From Trifolium pratense (lineage: Eukaryota; Streptophyta; Magnoliopsida; Fabales; Fabaceae): a stretch of DNA of 64,000 bases. Below are positions 10,993 through 22,981 of the stretch, one piece after another. A model generated the notes under the pieces. The model made no database searches and was not told where the DNA came from. It worked only from the letters and a program-made list of their open reading frames with translations. The DNA is taken from the NCBI RefSeq assembly GCF_020283565.1, contig NC_060065.1, positions 20,374,866 to 20,438,865 of the forward strand. The letters run 5' to 3'. The position numbers and the translations under genes were made by a program. The first letter of the stretch is position 1; the number at the start of each line of letters is the position of its first letter.

Positions 10993-12600
10993 ATGGCAAC
11001 ATCACCATCTTCCAAACAAAACTCAACCATTGATCCCTACAAATTTCTCAAAATCAAACTCAATCCAAACGGTTCCCTAACAAGAAACTACGTCGTAGGG
11101 ATGACAATTTGACTCATACACAGAGGGTACCCGCAAAAATTACCCACAACGAGTAGGGTAAAAATCCGCATTTTGGGTACGGGCACGGGTATGGGTAATT
11201 ACCCGCAAAAATAAACGGGTATGGGTGCGGGTACCTTAGTACCCACCCCGCCCTATACCCGCATAATATATATTTATTTATTTTATTTATATTAGTATAT
11301 TATAATATATGTAAATAATTTAAAACAATACAACTCTACTAAACTATTACATATTTTTAATAAAAATGTTTATGTATAACATAATATAAAAATAATGTGA
11401 ATATTTAACATAAATATGAACTTTAACATAAGGTTAGTAATAATTTTGTTTATAATTTTCATTAGTCAATATTAAAATCTTTAAATTTTTTTTAATTCTA
11501 TTAAAATTATATGATATTTTATAATTGATCAATTTATTTTTAGTAAAAATGCGGGTAACGGGTATGGGTACCTGGTACCCATAGGGTATGGGAACGGAGG
11601 CAAAAGTTGTTACCCGTGCAGGTATGAGAATGGGTACGGGTATTTTTTCAATCTACGGGTATGGGGATGGGTACTATAATACCCTACCCATACCCTACCC
11701 ATTGTCATCCCTACTACGTCGTCCCCACTATGCCACCATCCTCCGATCTCAAAGACTCACAACCCGCTCTATCCAAGGATATTACCCTAAATGCCGACAC
11801 AAAAACATTGATCCGCCTATTCATCCCAAACCCTCCACTGTCTTCCTCCACGGCTAAACTCCCCCTCATTCTCTACTTCCATGGAGGCGGTTTCATCCTC
11901 TACCACCCTTTATCCCTAATCTTCCATCATTTCTGCTCCACATTTGCTGCTGAAATCCCTGTCTTTGTTGCCTCCATTGATTATCGTCTCGCGCCTGAGC
12001 ATCGTCTTCCCGCCGCATATAATGACGCCGTTGAATCTCTTCTCTGGCTCAAATCCCAAGCTCAAAATTCAACCCAATTTGATCCATGGATTAGAGACCA
12101 CGTCGACTTTAGTACATGCTTCATAATGGGAAGTAGCGCGGGAGGTAACATCGCATACTTCGCGGCTCTTCGTGCTCTAGATCTTGATCTTTCTCCTGTT
12201 AAGATCCAAGAGCTGTTATTAAATTCTCCAATTTTTAGTGGAGCTCAGAATCTGAGCTCCATTTGATTAACGATCATATATTACCGTTACCTACAGGTGA
12301 TCTCATGTGGACCCTATCATTGTCCAAGGGTGCAGATCGCGACCACGTGTATTGTAATCCAACGACTTTGAATGCAATATACGGTGAGAAGATCCAACGG
12401 CTGTCGAGGACTTTTGTCAACGGCTACGGCGGGGATCCATTGGTGGATAAGCAAAAGGAGTTGGTGAAGATTTTGGAGGCACATGGGGTGCACGTGGAGT
12501 CCTATTTTTGTTAGGATGGGTATCATGATGTGGAAATATTTGATCGTTCTAAGGCACAAGCTTTGGGCTCCTTCTATGGTGGGAAAGGCTAGTAGGTCTC
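10993..12600 (+). pseudogene. Carboxylesterase (CXE8/9-like) pseudogene
   Basis: This would encode a plant class-I alpha/beta-hydrolase carboxylesterase nearly identical to the gene at 24786. The start ATG at 10993 and the first 34 codons are intact. A 618-bp hAT element then interrupts the frame (11096-11713, with duplicated ctacgtcg). Coding resumes at 11722 and keeps the oxyanion-hole HGGG and the nucleophile region, here GSSAGG rather than GNSAGG. Near 12250 a 7-bp deletion relative to the paralog shifts the frame. A TAG at 12512-12514 replaces the Glu codon of CEDGYH. Homology ends at about 12572, so the C-terminus after the catalytic His region is lost. With four independent lesions it is certainly non-functional as an esterase, although it may still be transcribed from the preserved promoter. 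Confidence 0.9.
11096..11713. mobile_element. hAT-type element inside the CXE pseudogene
   Basis: Terminal inverted repeats tagggatgacaa / ttgtcatcccta bound 618 bp with an exact 8-bp target duplication ctacgtcg (11088-11095, 11714-11721). The ends are packed with gggta(c/t) motifs and the centre is AT-rich. The uninterrupted site is visible in the paralog at about 24886. A homologous element lies in the opposite orientation at 31091-32051. It encodes no transposase. Confidence 0.9.
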
Positions 12601-13785
12601 CCACCGTGGGAAACTAATATTATCCGTTAGATTAAATAGATCATTTTAGACTTCTTACACCTTATCATTTTCAACTTCTTACACCTTATCATTTTCAAGT
12701 ATCATTATTGTACTTTTCTACCACCCAATTGTTAAGATCTCTATTTCCATCTATGTCCGTCCACATTCACTTTCCAATTAATTTTCTTTTTCTTCTGTTT
12801 GGTGAGAGAGATAAAAAAATTATGGATTCAAGATAGCAAGTTTATGCACTCTGTGTTGAAGCCACTCTGGATCCCAAAAATAAAATTGAGAAAATCATAA
12901 ATTACAAAATAAGAAAGGAAAAAGAGGTAAAAAATAAATAGTTGAGTGAAAATTAAAGAATCCAGATGACTATATGACAAGGAAAAGAGAATTAAAGAAT
13001 TTGAATTAACGGAGTAATTGTTTTCATTGATATGTTTGCCTTCACTTCACATATGAGATCCACAATCTTAGCCTAGAATTGAGGAGATGAGAAAGTTCAC
13101 TCTATTATTAAGCAACTATCACAACTTAATTACAAAATATTCGACACTTTAATGTTAACCCTCTATTAGAAATTAGAAATCAGATGAATTATTTATCTAT
13201 TTTTTGGTCAGGAAATCAGATGAACCTTTGTTTATTTTGGCAGTGAAGAAGAAAGCACAAACTTTACTTCTTTATCGTTTTCTGGAATTTCATTTGAAAT
13301 AAGGAGGTGGTGGTGGTGATACTGATAGGCATTGGAGGCAGAGAGAGGGAAAGAGAACAAAGAGATGAGAAAGAAAATGTATAAAGTGTTGATGGTGTAT
13401 GATAACATCACCGCCCCATTATTTTTCCTAAGGTATCAGTTTATTGAAAATTGAACTTTATAATATTTTATTATTTTTAGAAGACAACATTCAACCATGC
13501 ACCATTGATCAAATTGAATAATACTCTACTTTAACCACAGTTGATTTGCACATCCATCCAATGATTTCTGACATGACATTGTCCAATTGGTTCATGGAGT
13601 TCAAACATTTAATTGATCAGAAAATTTACTTCATCTAACTATTCTCAACAACCACCTAGAAATTTTGAATAACAATGCGATTCAGCACAATAAAGAGCAG
13701 GATACTGTGAATAGTCATTGTTTACACCTTGTTCTTCCCTTCGATCTGCTTCTTCCTCTGATTGTATTTCTAGTCGATAAGCTTC
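12573..13785. other. Unassigned intergenic sequence
   Basis: No gene or transposon end recognised. The DNA starts at the break-point of the CXE duplication. It contains a direct repeat of a 20-bp motif (gacttcttacaccttatcat) at about 12650-12695. Confidence 0.35.
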
Positions 13786-14640
13786 TTTTTAAGCTAGTTC
13801 GGAGTTCATCAAATCCGCCATTTCAATATTTACAACGTTCCCTTCGAGCATTATAAGAACCTTGTGCATTGCATAGACAAGATACGAGCACCAACAACCC
13901 AACTCCCTAATCTTTGAACCGCATGTGATTCCCTCAGTGTCATCAACCGCGGTAAATGCTATTTGATTATGATTTTTGACATAAGTGGAGGTTGGAATAG
14001 GGTATTGTTTTGGAATACCGAGAGGTATTCCGGCCGAATGACAGCAATCATAAAACGGATGAAATGTCGCCCCGTCAGGGATGTTTTCCATAATATCATC
14101 TCCTGTGCAAACAGAGAAACAATACAAACAAATGTCTATGCATAATTCAAAAAGAACAAACACAACCAGACAATAAAAAAGCAACAAAACGAGCAGCAAA
14201 TAAAGTAGTTTATGAACTATCTCATAAACTAACTACCATTGATCCTTACCATATAATTGTTCCAAATTGCCGTCTTGATCCGGTCCAAGATCCATACAAT
14301 ATTCTTCATCAATTTTGAGCCCATGACCACTAAAAAAGAATATTAATTTATCTCCTTGCTTAGCACCTTCGGCCATTATTCCCAAAATCTGCATTATGTG
14401 GTCATGATTTTGTAGTTTCTCGACAAATGTGTCGGAGGAAGATGTTGGAACATCAACAATATAATCTGTTAAATATTTTATTTCATTTGGTTTACAACCG
14501 AACCCTCCAATCAGGTGCTCCCTAAATAGTGCCAAACTTGGAATAGACGATACTAAACAGTCATCTTCGTAACTCGGGTGTGCTAAAGCCACCAGTAAAA
14601 CTTTGATCGATAATGGAGTAAGCTGAAGCCGCTTCTGCTC
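13786..14640 (-). pseudogene. Metacaspase-like (peptidase C14) fragment, left arm
   Basis: Two exons can be joined in frame. The first (14640 to 14250) starts after a TTCTTAACAG acceptor and ends at a GTAAGG donor. The second runs from 14102 leftward. The first encodes KVLLVALAHPSYEDDC and later FFFSGHG, holding the catalytic His. The second encodes IMENIPDGATFHPFYDCCHSAG with the catalytic Cys. Together they give the core of a caspase-like p20 region. The N-terminal exon is absent because the inverted-repeat centre lies in the preceding intron. Beyond 13916 the frame continues past the repeat to a stop near 13789, and this tail does not resemble a metacaspase C-terminus. Known metacaspases are Arg/Lys-specific cysteine proteases acting in cell death and proteostasis. 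This copy lacks a start and is probably non-functional. Confidence 0.75.
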
Positions 14641-15816
14641 CTGTTAAGAACACAAAAATAAATACTTGTGTAATCCAAATTCTGAACTCACATGACAACC
14701 AAACAATTACCATCCAAATTGACTTTTGTGTCAAAAATACTGTAAAGATTTCAGTAGTATAGGACATTTTTCGATTGTTTCATTCATGTGAGAAGTAACA
14801 AAATAGATTCTAATATTTCATTTCACGCCTCATAGTTTCTATTTCGATTTTAAATTGACAATAACTATTATTGTCAATTTAAAATCGAAATAGAAACTAT
14901 GAGGCGTGAAATGAAATTTTAGAATCTATTTTGTTACTTCTCACATGAATGAAACAATCGAAAAATGTCCTATACTACTGAAATCTTTACAGTATTTTTG
15001 ACACAAAAGTCAATTTGGATGGTAATTGTTTGGTTGTCATGTGAGTTCAGAATTTGGATTACACAAGTATTTATTTTTGTGTTCTTAACAGGAGCAGAAG
15101 CGGCTTCAGCTTACTCCATTATCGATCAAAGTTTTACTGGTGGCTTTAGCATACCCGAGTTACGAAGATGACTGTTTAGTATCGTCTATTCCAAGTTTGG
15201 CACTATTTAGGGAGCACCTGATTGGAGGGTTCGGTTGTAAACCAAATGAAATAAAATTTTTAACAGATTATATTGCTGATGTTCCAACATCTTCCTCCGA
15301 CACATTTGTCGAGAAACTACAAAATCATGACCACATAATGCAGATTTTGGGAACAATGGCCGAAGGTGCTAAGCAAGGAGATAAATTAATATTCTTTTTT
15401 AGTGGTCATGGGCTCAAAATTGATGAAGAATATTGTATGGATCTTGGACCGGATCAAGACGGCAATTTGGAACAATTATATGGTAAGGATCAATGGTAGT
15501 TAGTTTATGAGATAGTTCATAAACTACTTTATTTGCTGCTCGTTTTGTTGCTTTTTTATTGTCTGGTTGTGTTTGTTCTTTTTGAATTATGCATAGGCAT
15601 CTGTTTGTATTGTTTCTCTGTTTGCACAGGAGATGAAATTGATGATATTATGGAAAACATCCCTGACGGGGCGACATTTCATCCGTTTTATGATTGTTGT
15701 CATTCGGCCGGAATACCTCTCGGTATTCCAAAACAATACCCTATTCCAACCTCCACTTATGTCAAAAATCATAATCAAATAGCATTTACCGCGGTTGATG
15801 ACACTGAGGGAATCAC
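13916..15816. repeat. Large near-perfect inverted repeat (about 948 bp per arm, 5-bp loop)
   Basis: Left arm 13916-14863 and right arm 14869-15816 are reverse complements around actat (14864-14868). Both arms carry the same metacaspase exons and introns. I see a 9-bp indel in the second exon (right arm has an extra gaaattgat-type segment) and a small number of substitutions. Transcription through it would give a long stem-loop RNA. Confidence 0.92.
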
Positions 15817-15889
15817 ATACGATATATATATATATATATATATCCCCAGTCAACTCAATTTATGTCACTATATTGGCAATGATGATTAA
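15092..15889 (+). pseudogene. Metacaspase-like (peptidase C14) fragment, right arm
   Basis: This is the mirror copy of the 13786-14640 fragment. Exon 15092-15482 encodes VALAYPSYEDDC through SGHG. The next exon, from 15630, encodes DEIDDIMENIPDGATF and DCCHSAG, so both catalytic residues remain. It has three extra residues (EID) compared with the left arm, which restores a more typical metacaspase spacing and suggests the left copy suffered a deletion. The homology ends in a (TA)n tract at about 15822-15843, after which the frame is unrelated. There is no first exon and no C-terminal part. Confidence 0.75.
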
Positions 15890-17897
15890 AGAGGAATACA
15901 CACACCCTTGCTGGGAAATGCAGATTGAGTTTTTGTTCGATGATATATAAGAAGATTAAAGAGAAGAACAACAGAGGTTGAGAAAGTACTGACTGTAAGT
16001 CATACCCTAGATTTTTGCTTCTGTTGTACATTGTAATCATCCAAGCTATCCAACAATGGAACCTGAAATAAATTTGAGTCAGAACCTCGGTAATGTATCC
16101 CCATATTACAGTCACAAGTATAGTCATCATCACCTTTTCATATAAGAAAGAAACTCTTGTATCCGCCTCCCATGCTTTCACTTTAGCAGTTAAATTCCAT
16201 ACCATAGCTATTCAGTAAAATATTTGAAGGATAGTTAGAGTTAAACCAATGAGGAAACTAGCAGCAAGTTACAACCTAGAGCTTTGCACTTATATGTGAT
16301 TTTTTTTTCTTTCTGCAAAGAGCTTATTTTCAGTCCTTCACATATGTTATTCAAGCTATGAGAAACAAGAATGATTACTTAATCTTGCTAATCTGCCAGC
16401 TTTGGAACATAGAATAAAGGTCTGGGATTAACTTCTTTCAAAATTACATAGTCTTATAACATCATAAATTATATAGATTTTAACTGCCAACACCCCATAC
16501 AAATAGCTATTTGTTAGTCAATCACGGTTAGAAATTTCTAGTTGTCAGTTAGTAGGTTGCATATTCAGTAGCTACTGGCAAACGGAAAACTTTTGTGACC
16601 TTGCCTGGTTAAGATTTCTCGTATATAGATAAAGATAATAGCAGTAACATATTTTGACATGCCAAATTTAACATCTAGCTATGTTTTTCAAGTTAATTTA
16701 TGGTTTGCATTCCAAAAGTTTTTCATTTATAACACACCATCTCAAATATTTATTGGTCAGATATAAGTGGATTCCAATGGCTTTTTTCACATAAAAAATA
16801 AGGAAGGCATTTACCTCTAGCAATGTTTTAAAAATTGGACCGAATCTGAAAGTTCAACCTGGTGAACTAGGAATTGGCCAGTTTGCCAATCCTGTTTGAT
16901 CCGTAAATGTGGTTGGTTCACATTTTTGCATATATTTATTATACATTATTTATACTTAATACATTTTTTATTAGTCATCTATTTCATCCATGGTTGAACT
17001 TATTGAAGCATGACCTGAGGTCTCGTCAATTTGATTTCTGGTCAATTTTGAAAACATTGAGTACTGGTACCTATACGACATAATCAAAACTATATATGGT
17101 CATACTCATACTTGGAATTACTTCTATAAAATTATAAGAGTTTCTATTCATTCAAGCTTGTCCACAGTTTAATTGGTCTACTATTTCAGCGTGTTCTGAA
17201 TACCATTAACATCTTAATAGCATTCTGATTCAAGCATACGCTGCAACTAGTTCACAGGTTTCCCTTAACATGAAGGCATAAAAATAAAAAATCTATTATA
17301 ATCATCAAGATTCTAGATCAACCAAAATTACTACAAATGTAACATTTAAAATAATGACTCACATTGAATCTCGCTGACAAGAATTCGTGCTTTCTCTGCA
17401 CGCTTCAAATTATTGTGTGCTCCTCTTACTGCACTATACCGATTTTCATCCTGGTATGACGGCAAAAATGGCAAATTGTTTATATTTTGATATCTTTCTC
17501 AAAATAGATATACTAATCTACTAAATAATAAAAAATAGCAAGTTTATCAAACTTTTTAATTGATTAACAGAATATAAAACATTTGTAGTTAGAATTGAAG
17601 TATTAACTTCTAATATTTAAAGTCAAAGTACAGAAATGTCCTCGATAACCATCATGGATAACTTAGTATAGCGATTTCATTTTCAACATAATTTTGAACA
17701 TAATGCAAAATGACCAAAGCAGAGAATGTTTAAAATCTAATATTCTTTTGTATCTCCTACACGTAAGGATATTTGAGGTTTTAAGTGTGGACAATGCACG
17801 GGTCCACCCTACCAACTTTATTTAGAAGAGGGGCCAACCATTTGTGAGTATCTAAGTTTAGATTATTAGGTAAACCGTAAAGGCCCATAAATAGTTG

Positions 17898-18143
17898 CTC
17901 CCTCCATCTCATTATAAGCATCTCATTTGTAATATTTCTTTATCTCAAAATATTTGTCACTTTAGAATACAAAGGATTCATTATTTTTCCCCCTCATATA
18001 CCCTTATTTCTTATGTCTTTAATCCACCTGACTACTCAATTAATAAGGGTGCTTTAGTAAATGAAACTTGTGTTTTATATTCATCATTTTCTTAAGAACC
18101 GCACACAAGTCAAATGAGACACTTTATAATGACACTGAGAGAG
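17898..18143. mobile_element. Stowaway-type MITE in a MAP65 intron
   Basis: The ends ctccctccatctcattataag and gacactgagagag are imperfect inverted repeats of the Stowaway type. TA follows the right end. The interior resembles standard legume Stowaway copies. The left TA is not directly adjacent, so the boundary is approximate. Confidence 0.6.
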
Positions 18144-18374
18144 TAATAGTTAAATATTAGAAAGGGAAACCAAATAAACTGAAATTGAATTACCAATAAA
18201 CTATAGTAACCTGTGTGCATATAACAGTCATCAGGTCCCTTTGGGTTGAAAACAATAAAAAAAATCATATATAAATGATAAAATAAACATATTTGTACGC
18301 TATGGTGATAAATTTCATCTGCATCAATTTATAGCTTCTTTAAGAATAAAATAATTTGAAATAAACTTAAGAAT

Positions 18375-19205
18375 GGTATGTTGCATGGGTACTCCATTTT
18401 AGACCGAGTACCGGTACCGGGTACGTACCGGGTACCGGTACGCGTATGGTACTCCCCCGGTACGCACCGATGCCGTACCTATTTATTTTTTTATTTTTTT
18501 TTGCAACGGGTACACACGTGGTACACCTGTGGTACTCGCGTGGTACACCAATCCAAAAAAACACGATTTTTTTTCTCCTTTTTCTTTTATTATTAGTTTT
18601 TTTTTATAGGAAGATTTACGTTTTTTATTTGTTTATAATATAAAGTAGCAATTATTGCTAAAAAACAATAACAAAGTAGCCGCCGGAATTATTCACTCAT
18701 TCATTGAAAAAAAATAGACTAAATTCAAAGAGAGATGAAGATCTAGTTTTTATTCATACCAATTTTCGTCTTCTCTCAAGAAAGAGAAATATTAATACTT
18801 ATAATGAAAGTGCAACAAAAACGTGGGATATTCGTAGAGATGAATGAGATTTATTTAATATATAGTTGATATTCTTGAAATTGCTAGTCTTTCTCGCGGT
18901 GAACCTAACTAGAGGTCACTCTTTTTAGTGATGATGAAGAGGGAAATAATTGACTCTTTTTGAGCTAATTGGTTTTTAATTTCATATTTTGATGTTTCGA
19001 ACAATTTAAATTACATTTAAAGTGTGTTGTGATATTTTTTATGTTTAATTATTTGTTTTAACAATATAACTATATTATTTGATATATATAATTATATTTT
19101 TAAAAAAAATTATAGGGACGTACCCGTACCTTAGTTTTTCTAAAAATGACGTACCCCGTACCGGTATCGGATACCGGTACCGTACCCGCACCCGGGCAAC
19201 ATACC
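18375..19205. mobile_element. GGTACC-rich TIR element abutting a MAP65 splice site
   Basis: Inverted ends ggtatgttgcatgggt / acccgggcaacatacc enclose 831 bp whose flanks are rich in ggtaccg(t)g motifs and whose centre is AT-rich. This layout matches hAT-like MITEs elsewhere in the window. I do not see a target-site duplication. Its right end coincides with the 5' splice site of the MAP65 exon ending at 19205, so the GTATGT donor is supplied by the element terminus. Confidence 0.65.
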
Positions 19206-20035
19206 CTTTCATATGCATCTAACCATATTTCCTCCTCAACAGCAAATTTCCATTTCTCCACCCTATCTAATATATCTCTTCTGCTTAGAGCTTGCTCTTT
19301 GGCCTTTATGATTCGATCATCCATGTTTTGAAGCAATTTAGACATATCAATATTACCTGCAAATTAAAGGTATTTAAGAGAAAACAAAATGGAAATTAAA
19401 GGTACATACATTTGTAAGTAGCCGCATTTAAATTTCAAGAAAAAAATTAATAACACTTTAGATATAGTTTATGTACCAGATTCTATGAGGCTAGTCGGAA
19501 TCTGTCTAGCAGATTCACTATCCACATCCATGTCATCTCCTTTGTAAATTACTTCAAGTTCATTCTGCCTTTTAAACACTAATTCCTTCATCTTACTGGC
19601 TTTCAAAACATTTAAGCGCTGAACTTCAACCTCAACCTGAATAAATATAAATAATAATCAACTAAAATTCAAACTATGCAAGTAAAATTGCAATGCAAGT
19701 TCAAGTCATATAAGTTTTAACCTGCTTGATGACATCAGCAGAAAGGCACCCTCGGATTGACACTTCATCAACTGATGCTGAAATTAATCTAGTAACATTG
19801 CTAAAGGCCTTTCGCTCATCAATTGCCATCTCCATAAGATCCCATAACTCTACCAAGAATTTAGCAAGTTCTTGTATCTGCAAGAAAGTAAAATTATATT
19901 CATAAATCTTCAAGAACCTGCTGGAAAAAATTTATCCATCAATAACAAAATTAGACGTGCAATCCATTTTTATTTATTTGCATGAATTAAAACAATAGTA
20001 CCCTTTCAACCTCATGATTCCACCCTCGCGTCATA

Positions 20036-20183
20036 CTCCCTCTAGTCCTTATTATAAGAAAAAGTTTATTTTTTAGGTTCATAATATGATTAATGTATTT
20101 GGTCTATATTAAGGACTAAATACATCAATCGTTCTATGAATCTAAAAAGTTAACTTTTTTCTTATAATAAGGACTAGAGGGAG
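20036..20183. mobile_element. Stowaway MITE, hairpin form
   Basis: The ends ctccctctagtccttattat / ataataaggactagagggag are almost perfect inverted repeats, flanked by TA on both sides. At 148 bp almost the entire element can fold on itself. It lies in a MAP65 intron. Confidence 0.85.
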
Positions 20184-20274
20184 TATTAGAAAAAGAAGCA
20201 AACCCATCCCATACACAAAAAGAATAGTTCCAGTAATAAAGAAAAGACAATATTTATGACTTAGTTTGGTTCAT

Positions 20275-20834
20275 AGTAGTCAATCCTGGATAGCAGAGCG
20301 GCCAACCCCAAAACTGGGATAGCAGGATAGCGTATAGCGGGATAGCCGCTACTTGAATTATTTAATATATAACTATATAATAATTATGACTATATATATC
20401 TAAATATTTTTATTTTTATACTAAATATATGCATATGTAGTTATTTTTTATTTAAAACAATATTTAATAATTACTGAAATAATAAATTATTTTTACTATT
20501 ATTTAATTAGTGCCAACTATCTCCTTCCTATTGGAACATATGACATTTTAAGATAATGAAACAAAGCATCACGTAAGACGACCAAATCATGCGATGGCGG
20601 CAAACGGAGACCATGTAATGGCGCTGATCAGGGGAATTCAGCCATAAAAAGTGCTTCGTGCTCCATGAAAACACAAAAGCAGACTATCCCCTAGGCTGGA
20701 GCGGCCTCCGCTAACCCGGCTGGAGCGAATGCTATCGCTAACTGCTCCGCTCTGCTACCGGCCTTCTCATCGGCGCAGCACGTTGCCGCTCCGCTCCACC
20801 GCTAGAGTGCCACTATAGCGCGCCATCGACTACT
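20275..20834. mobile_element. TIR element with GC-rich ends in a MAP65 intron
   Basis: The ends agtagtcaat / (cat)cgactact are inverted. Probable target duplications ttggttcat (20266-20274) and ttcgttcat (20835-20843) differ at one base. The ends contain many gatagc / gctatc and ccgct motifs, which explains the unusual GC island at 20570-20830 inside AT-rich DNA. hAT or Mutator-like; no coding capacity. Confidence 0.65.
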
Positions 20835-22552
20835 TTCGTTCATTGCATCTTATACCTTTAACATAAATTTCAACCTTATTTTATAAAGCATTGAGTTTTA
20901 CTGTCAAATACACTTTCTTCTGATTGCATAATCACCTTATTCCAAATTCCAATTGCATACAAAGAAGGATATTAGAAAATCAAAATAATTATTCAAGCTG
21001 CAAGAAAATAAGAGATAGAGCATCAAAAGATACTGCAATTCGATGCAAGAAATGAATGAGTTGACTAGGATACTTATGACCATTTAACACTAAACCAGTA
21101 ACTGTTGGTACAGCTTTTACAGTGATCATTTGCTGTATCGAATATGATGATCCACCTGTACTACTTTCAATAGCAACAGTGAGACACATGCAGTATTTAA
21201 TCTAGATCAGAAAAAGTGACCTTTTGTAGCCTTTGTTGTTTTTCCTGCTTTAATGAATGAATAGCCCCAGTTAAGCTAGCAAGAGTGTCGTTGCTAATGC
21301 TTAGCGATGCACCATTTGATGAATCACTCAAGCTTGGGTGGATATCATTTAATGTCTTCGAAAAATCAATTGACATTACTTCTGAAAGCTCACTAATAGT
21401 ACTGATATGACTCTTCACTTTCTGATGGCGCAACATCTGATTGGAGAGAAAATAAGCAATATTAGGCTAACACTTAGGAAACTAAAAAACATATGGAAGT
21501 GTCGATATTATGCAACTATATTTTGAATTTGGTAGCACCTTTTCATTTTGAAGTTCATCGAGGTGCGAAATGAGTTCCCCCAATTTCTTCATTGTCAGAT
21601 CACATTGATCAACATCTTGATCCGTGACACCTTTCGATTGTCCACAGCCTGCTATTTCAGCACATATCTGAGAAATTTGGGACTTTATTTTTAAAAATTC
21701 CTTGAGCCTCTCGTCCTTCTTTGACCTCTCCTCTAAGGCAGGTCTGATGTTGGCTAGTTGCTGCTTCAGAGTGCCCTTTCCCTTTCAAATGCAGAACTGT
21801 GTTAGTTGAGTATTTATCTACCAAATTAATTGGCAAAATTCTAATTGTGCAACGGAGCAAACATAAGGATTTGGGAATGATCAAACAGGGATTGCAATTA
21901 TTAACACACAAAAATTGAAGAAAATAATTAATCATAAAATCTGATAATGATTACAGTTAAAAAATGTGTCTGTAAAATTCAATTTCATAAATAACTACAC
22001 ATGTTGATTATTAAGAGTTAAAATACAGTCTTCTATCTAACTAAACATTAAGGATTGCAATTATTAACTACACATGTTGATTATTAAGTAACTTATAAAT
22101 GCTAAAACTACATTTTGATTTGCTTATAAAAGATTTCAAGTGTTAGCAAAAAAAAGTCCAACTTTGGAAAGTTTTAGGTTCCATATTAGTTATTGAAATT
22201 GTAAGATAGGCTAATTTGGTCCATGACATTAAGAAAATTTTAAAATGATCTCAAAATTTAAACTCAATCACATTATTAATCTTTTGAAGTTGGTCACTTT
22301 AATCCTTGAAATGGTCATAAAATGTGCAATATGGCTGAAGACATTCGACTAATCTTTTAGAGTTAATCAATTTGGTCCTTGAAATTCTCACAAAACGACT
22401 GATATGATCGAAGATAATCAATTTGATGGACAGTTTTGAAATTTTGTTAATTTTAGGGATCAAAGTCAGACCCTTACAATTTCAGGGACTAGATTAGGGA
22501 TTCACAATCTTAGCAAAAATATAATGGAAAATTGTGCTTAGAGTGTCGTGTT

Positions 22553-22725
22553 CAGTGTTGGCGATGGCTGATGGCGGAGAGATAAATCACACCATACTGG
22601 CTGTTATGTGGTGCCGTTATATTGGCCTATGGCGGAAAATCCCACAATATCACCCTAAATAGGCCATGGCGGAGAGCCCAAAAACCACCACGGATACCAG
22701 CCATGGCCGATATTCAATAACACTG
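22553..22725. mobile_element. Small hAT-like MITE
   Basis: The ends cagtgttggcgatggc and (reverse complement) cagtgttattgaatatcggccatggc are related. Eight-base flanks gtcgtgtt and gccgtgtt differ at one position. The 173-bp body is rich in ggcggaga / ccatggc motifs and lies in an intron of the MAP65 gene. Confidence 0.65.
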
Positions 22726-22981
22726 GCCGTGTTAATAGAAACAGCAATAGTACAAAAGAGAATGCCAATGGAACATACCCGTGAGAACATCACAGAATCC
22801 CCAAGAGAAGAAGCAATATTGGTGACTTCAGATTCAGTATCAGCCAGCCACTTAAACAAGTCAGCTTTGTGCTTTCTGGTTTCCTCAACCTTTTTGTGAT
22901 AAATGTCAAGACACTCTTTGATAGCGGGTTGGACTTAACAGGCCCAAGAGGACTATAAAAAAACCTTTTTGGGTGCAAGAC

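Larger units (their letters stand above)
9908..12572 (+). repeat. Segmental duplication, copy 1 (CXE promoter plus gene)
   Basis: From aaccttgatgcacatggg onward this block is collinear and closely similar to 23757-25735. The match includes about 1 kb of upstream DNA and the CXE coding region. The differences are the 618-bp hAT insertion at 11096-11713, small indels and promoter repeat number. The homology stops abruptly at about 12572, before the last codons of the gene. Confidence 0.8.
16005..22936 (-). pseudogene. MAP65 microtubule-associated protein gene, truncated at both ends
   Basis: Minus-strand exons with consensus splice sites read as a MAP65/PRC1 family protein, which bundles antiparallel microtubules in the phragmoplast and cortical arrays. 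Exons by position: 22936-22779 (KECLDIYHKKVEETRKHKADLF), about 21788-21539 (LKQQLANIRPALEE), 21436-21221 (DIHPSLSDSSNGASLSISND), 19877-19722 (QELAKFLVELWDLM, ISASVDEV), 19636-19477, 19356-19205 (ILDRVEKW), 17450-17363 (DENRYSAVRGAHNNLKRAEKA), 16207-16134 (NLTAKVKAWEAD) and 16062-16006 (VPLLDSLDDY). The frames join without stops, so the core is surprisingly intact. The first 30 or so family residues are missing at 22936, where unrelated DNA begins. The variable C-terminal tail is lost near 16000, next to the metacaspase repeat. Introns hold at least four transposons. Without start or tail it is probably a pseudogene; an alternative upstream exon cannot be excluded. Confidence 0.85.

Noticed and set aside
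11140..11240. Telomere-like gggta / tacccg repeats
   Set aside because: They are confined to the sub-terminal parts of hAT-type elements and do not form a regular telomeric heptamer.
18378..18643. Overlapping frames rich in Val, Pro, Gly and Tyr
   Set aside because: They are products of the ggtaccggtac-type terminal repeats of the element at 18375-19205.
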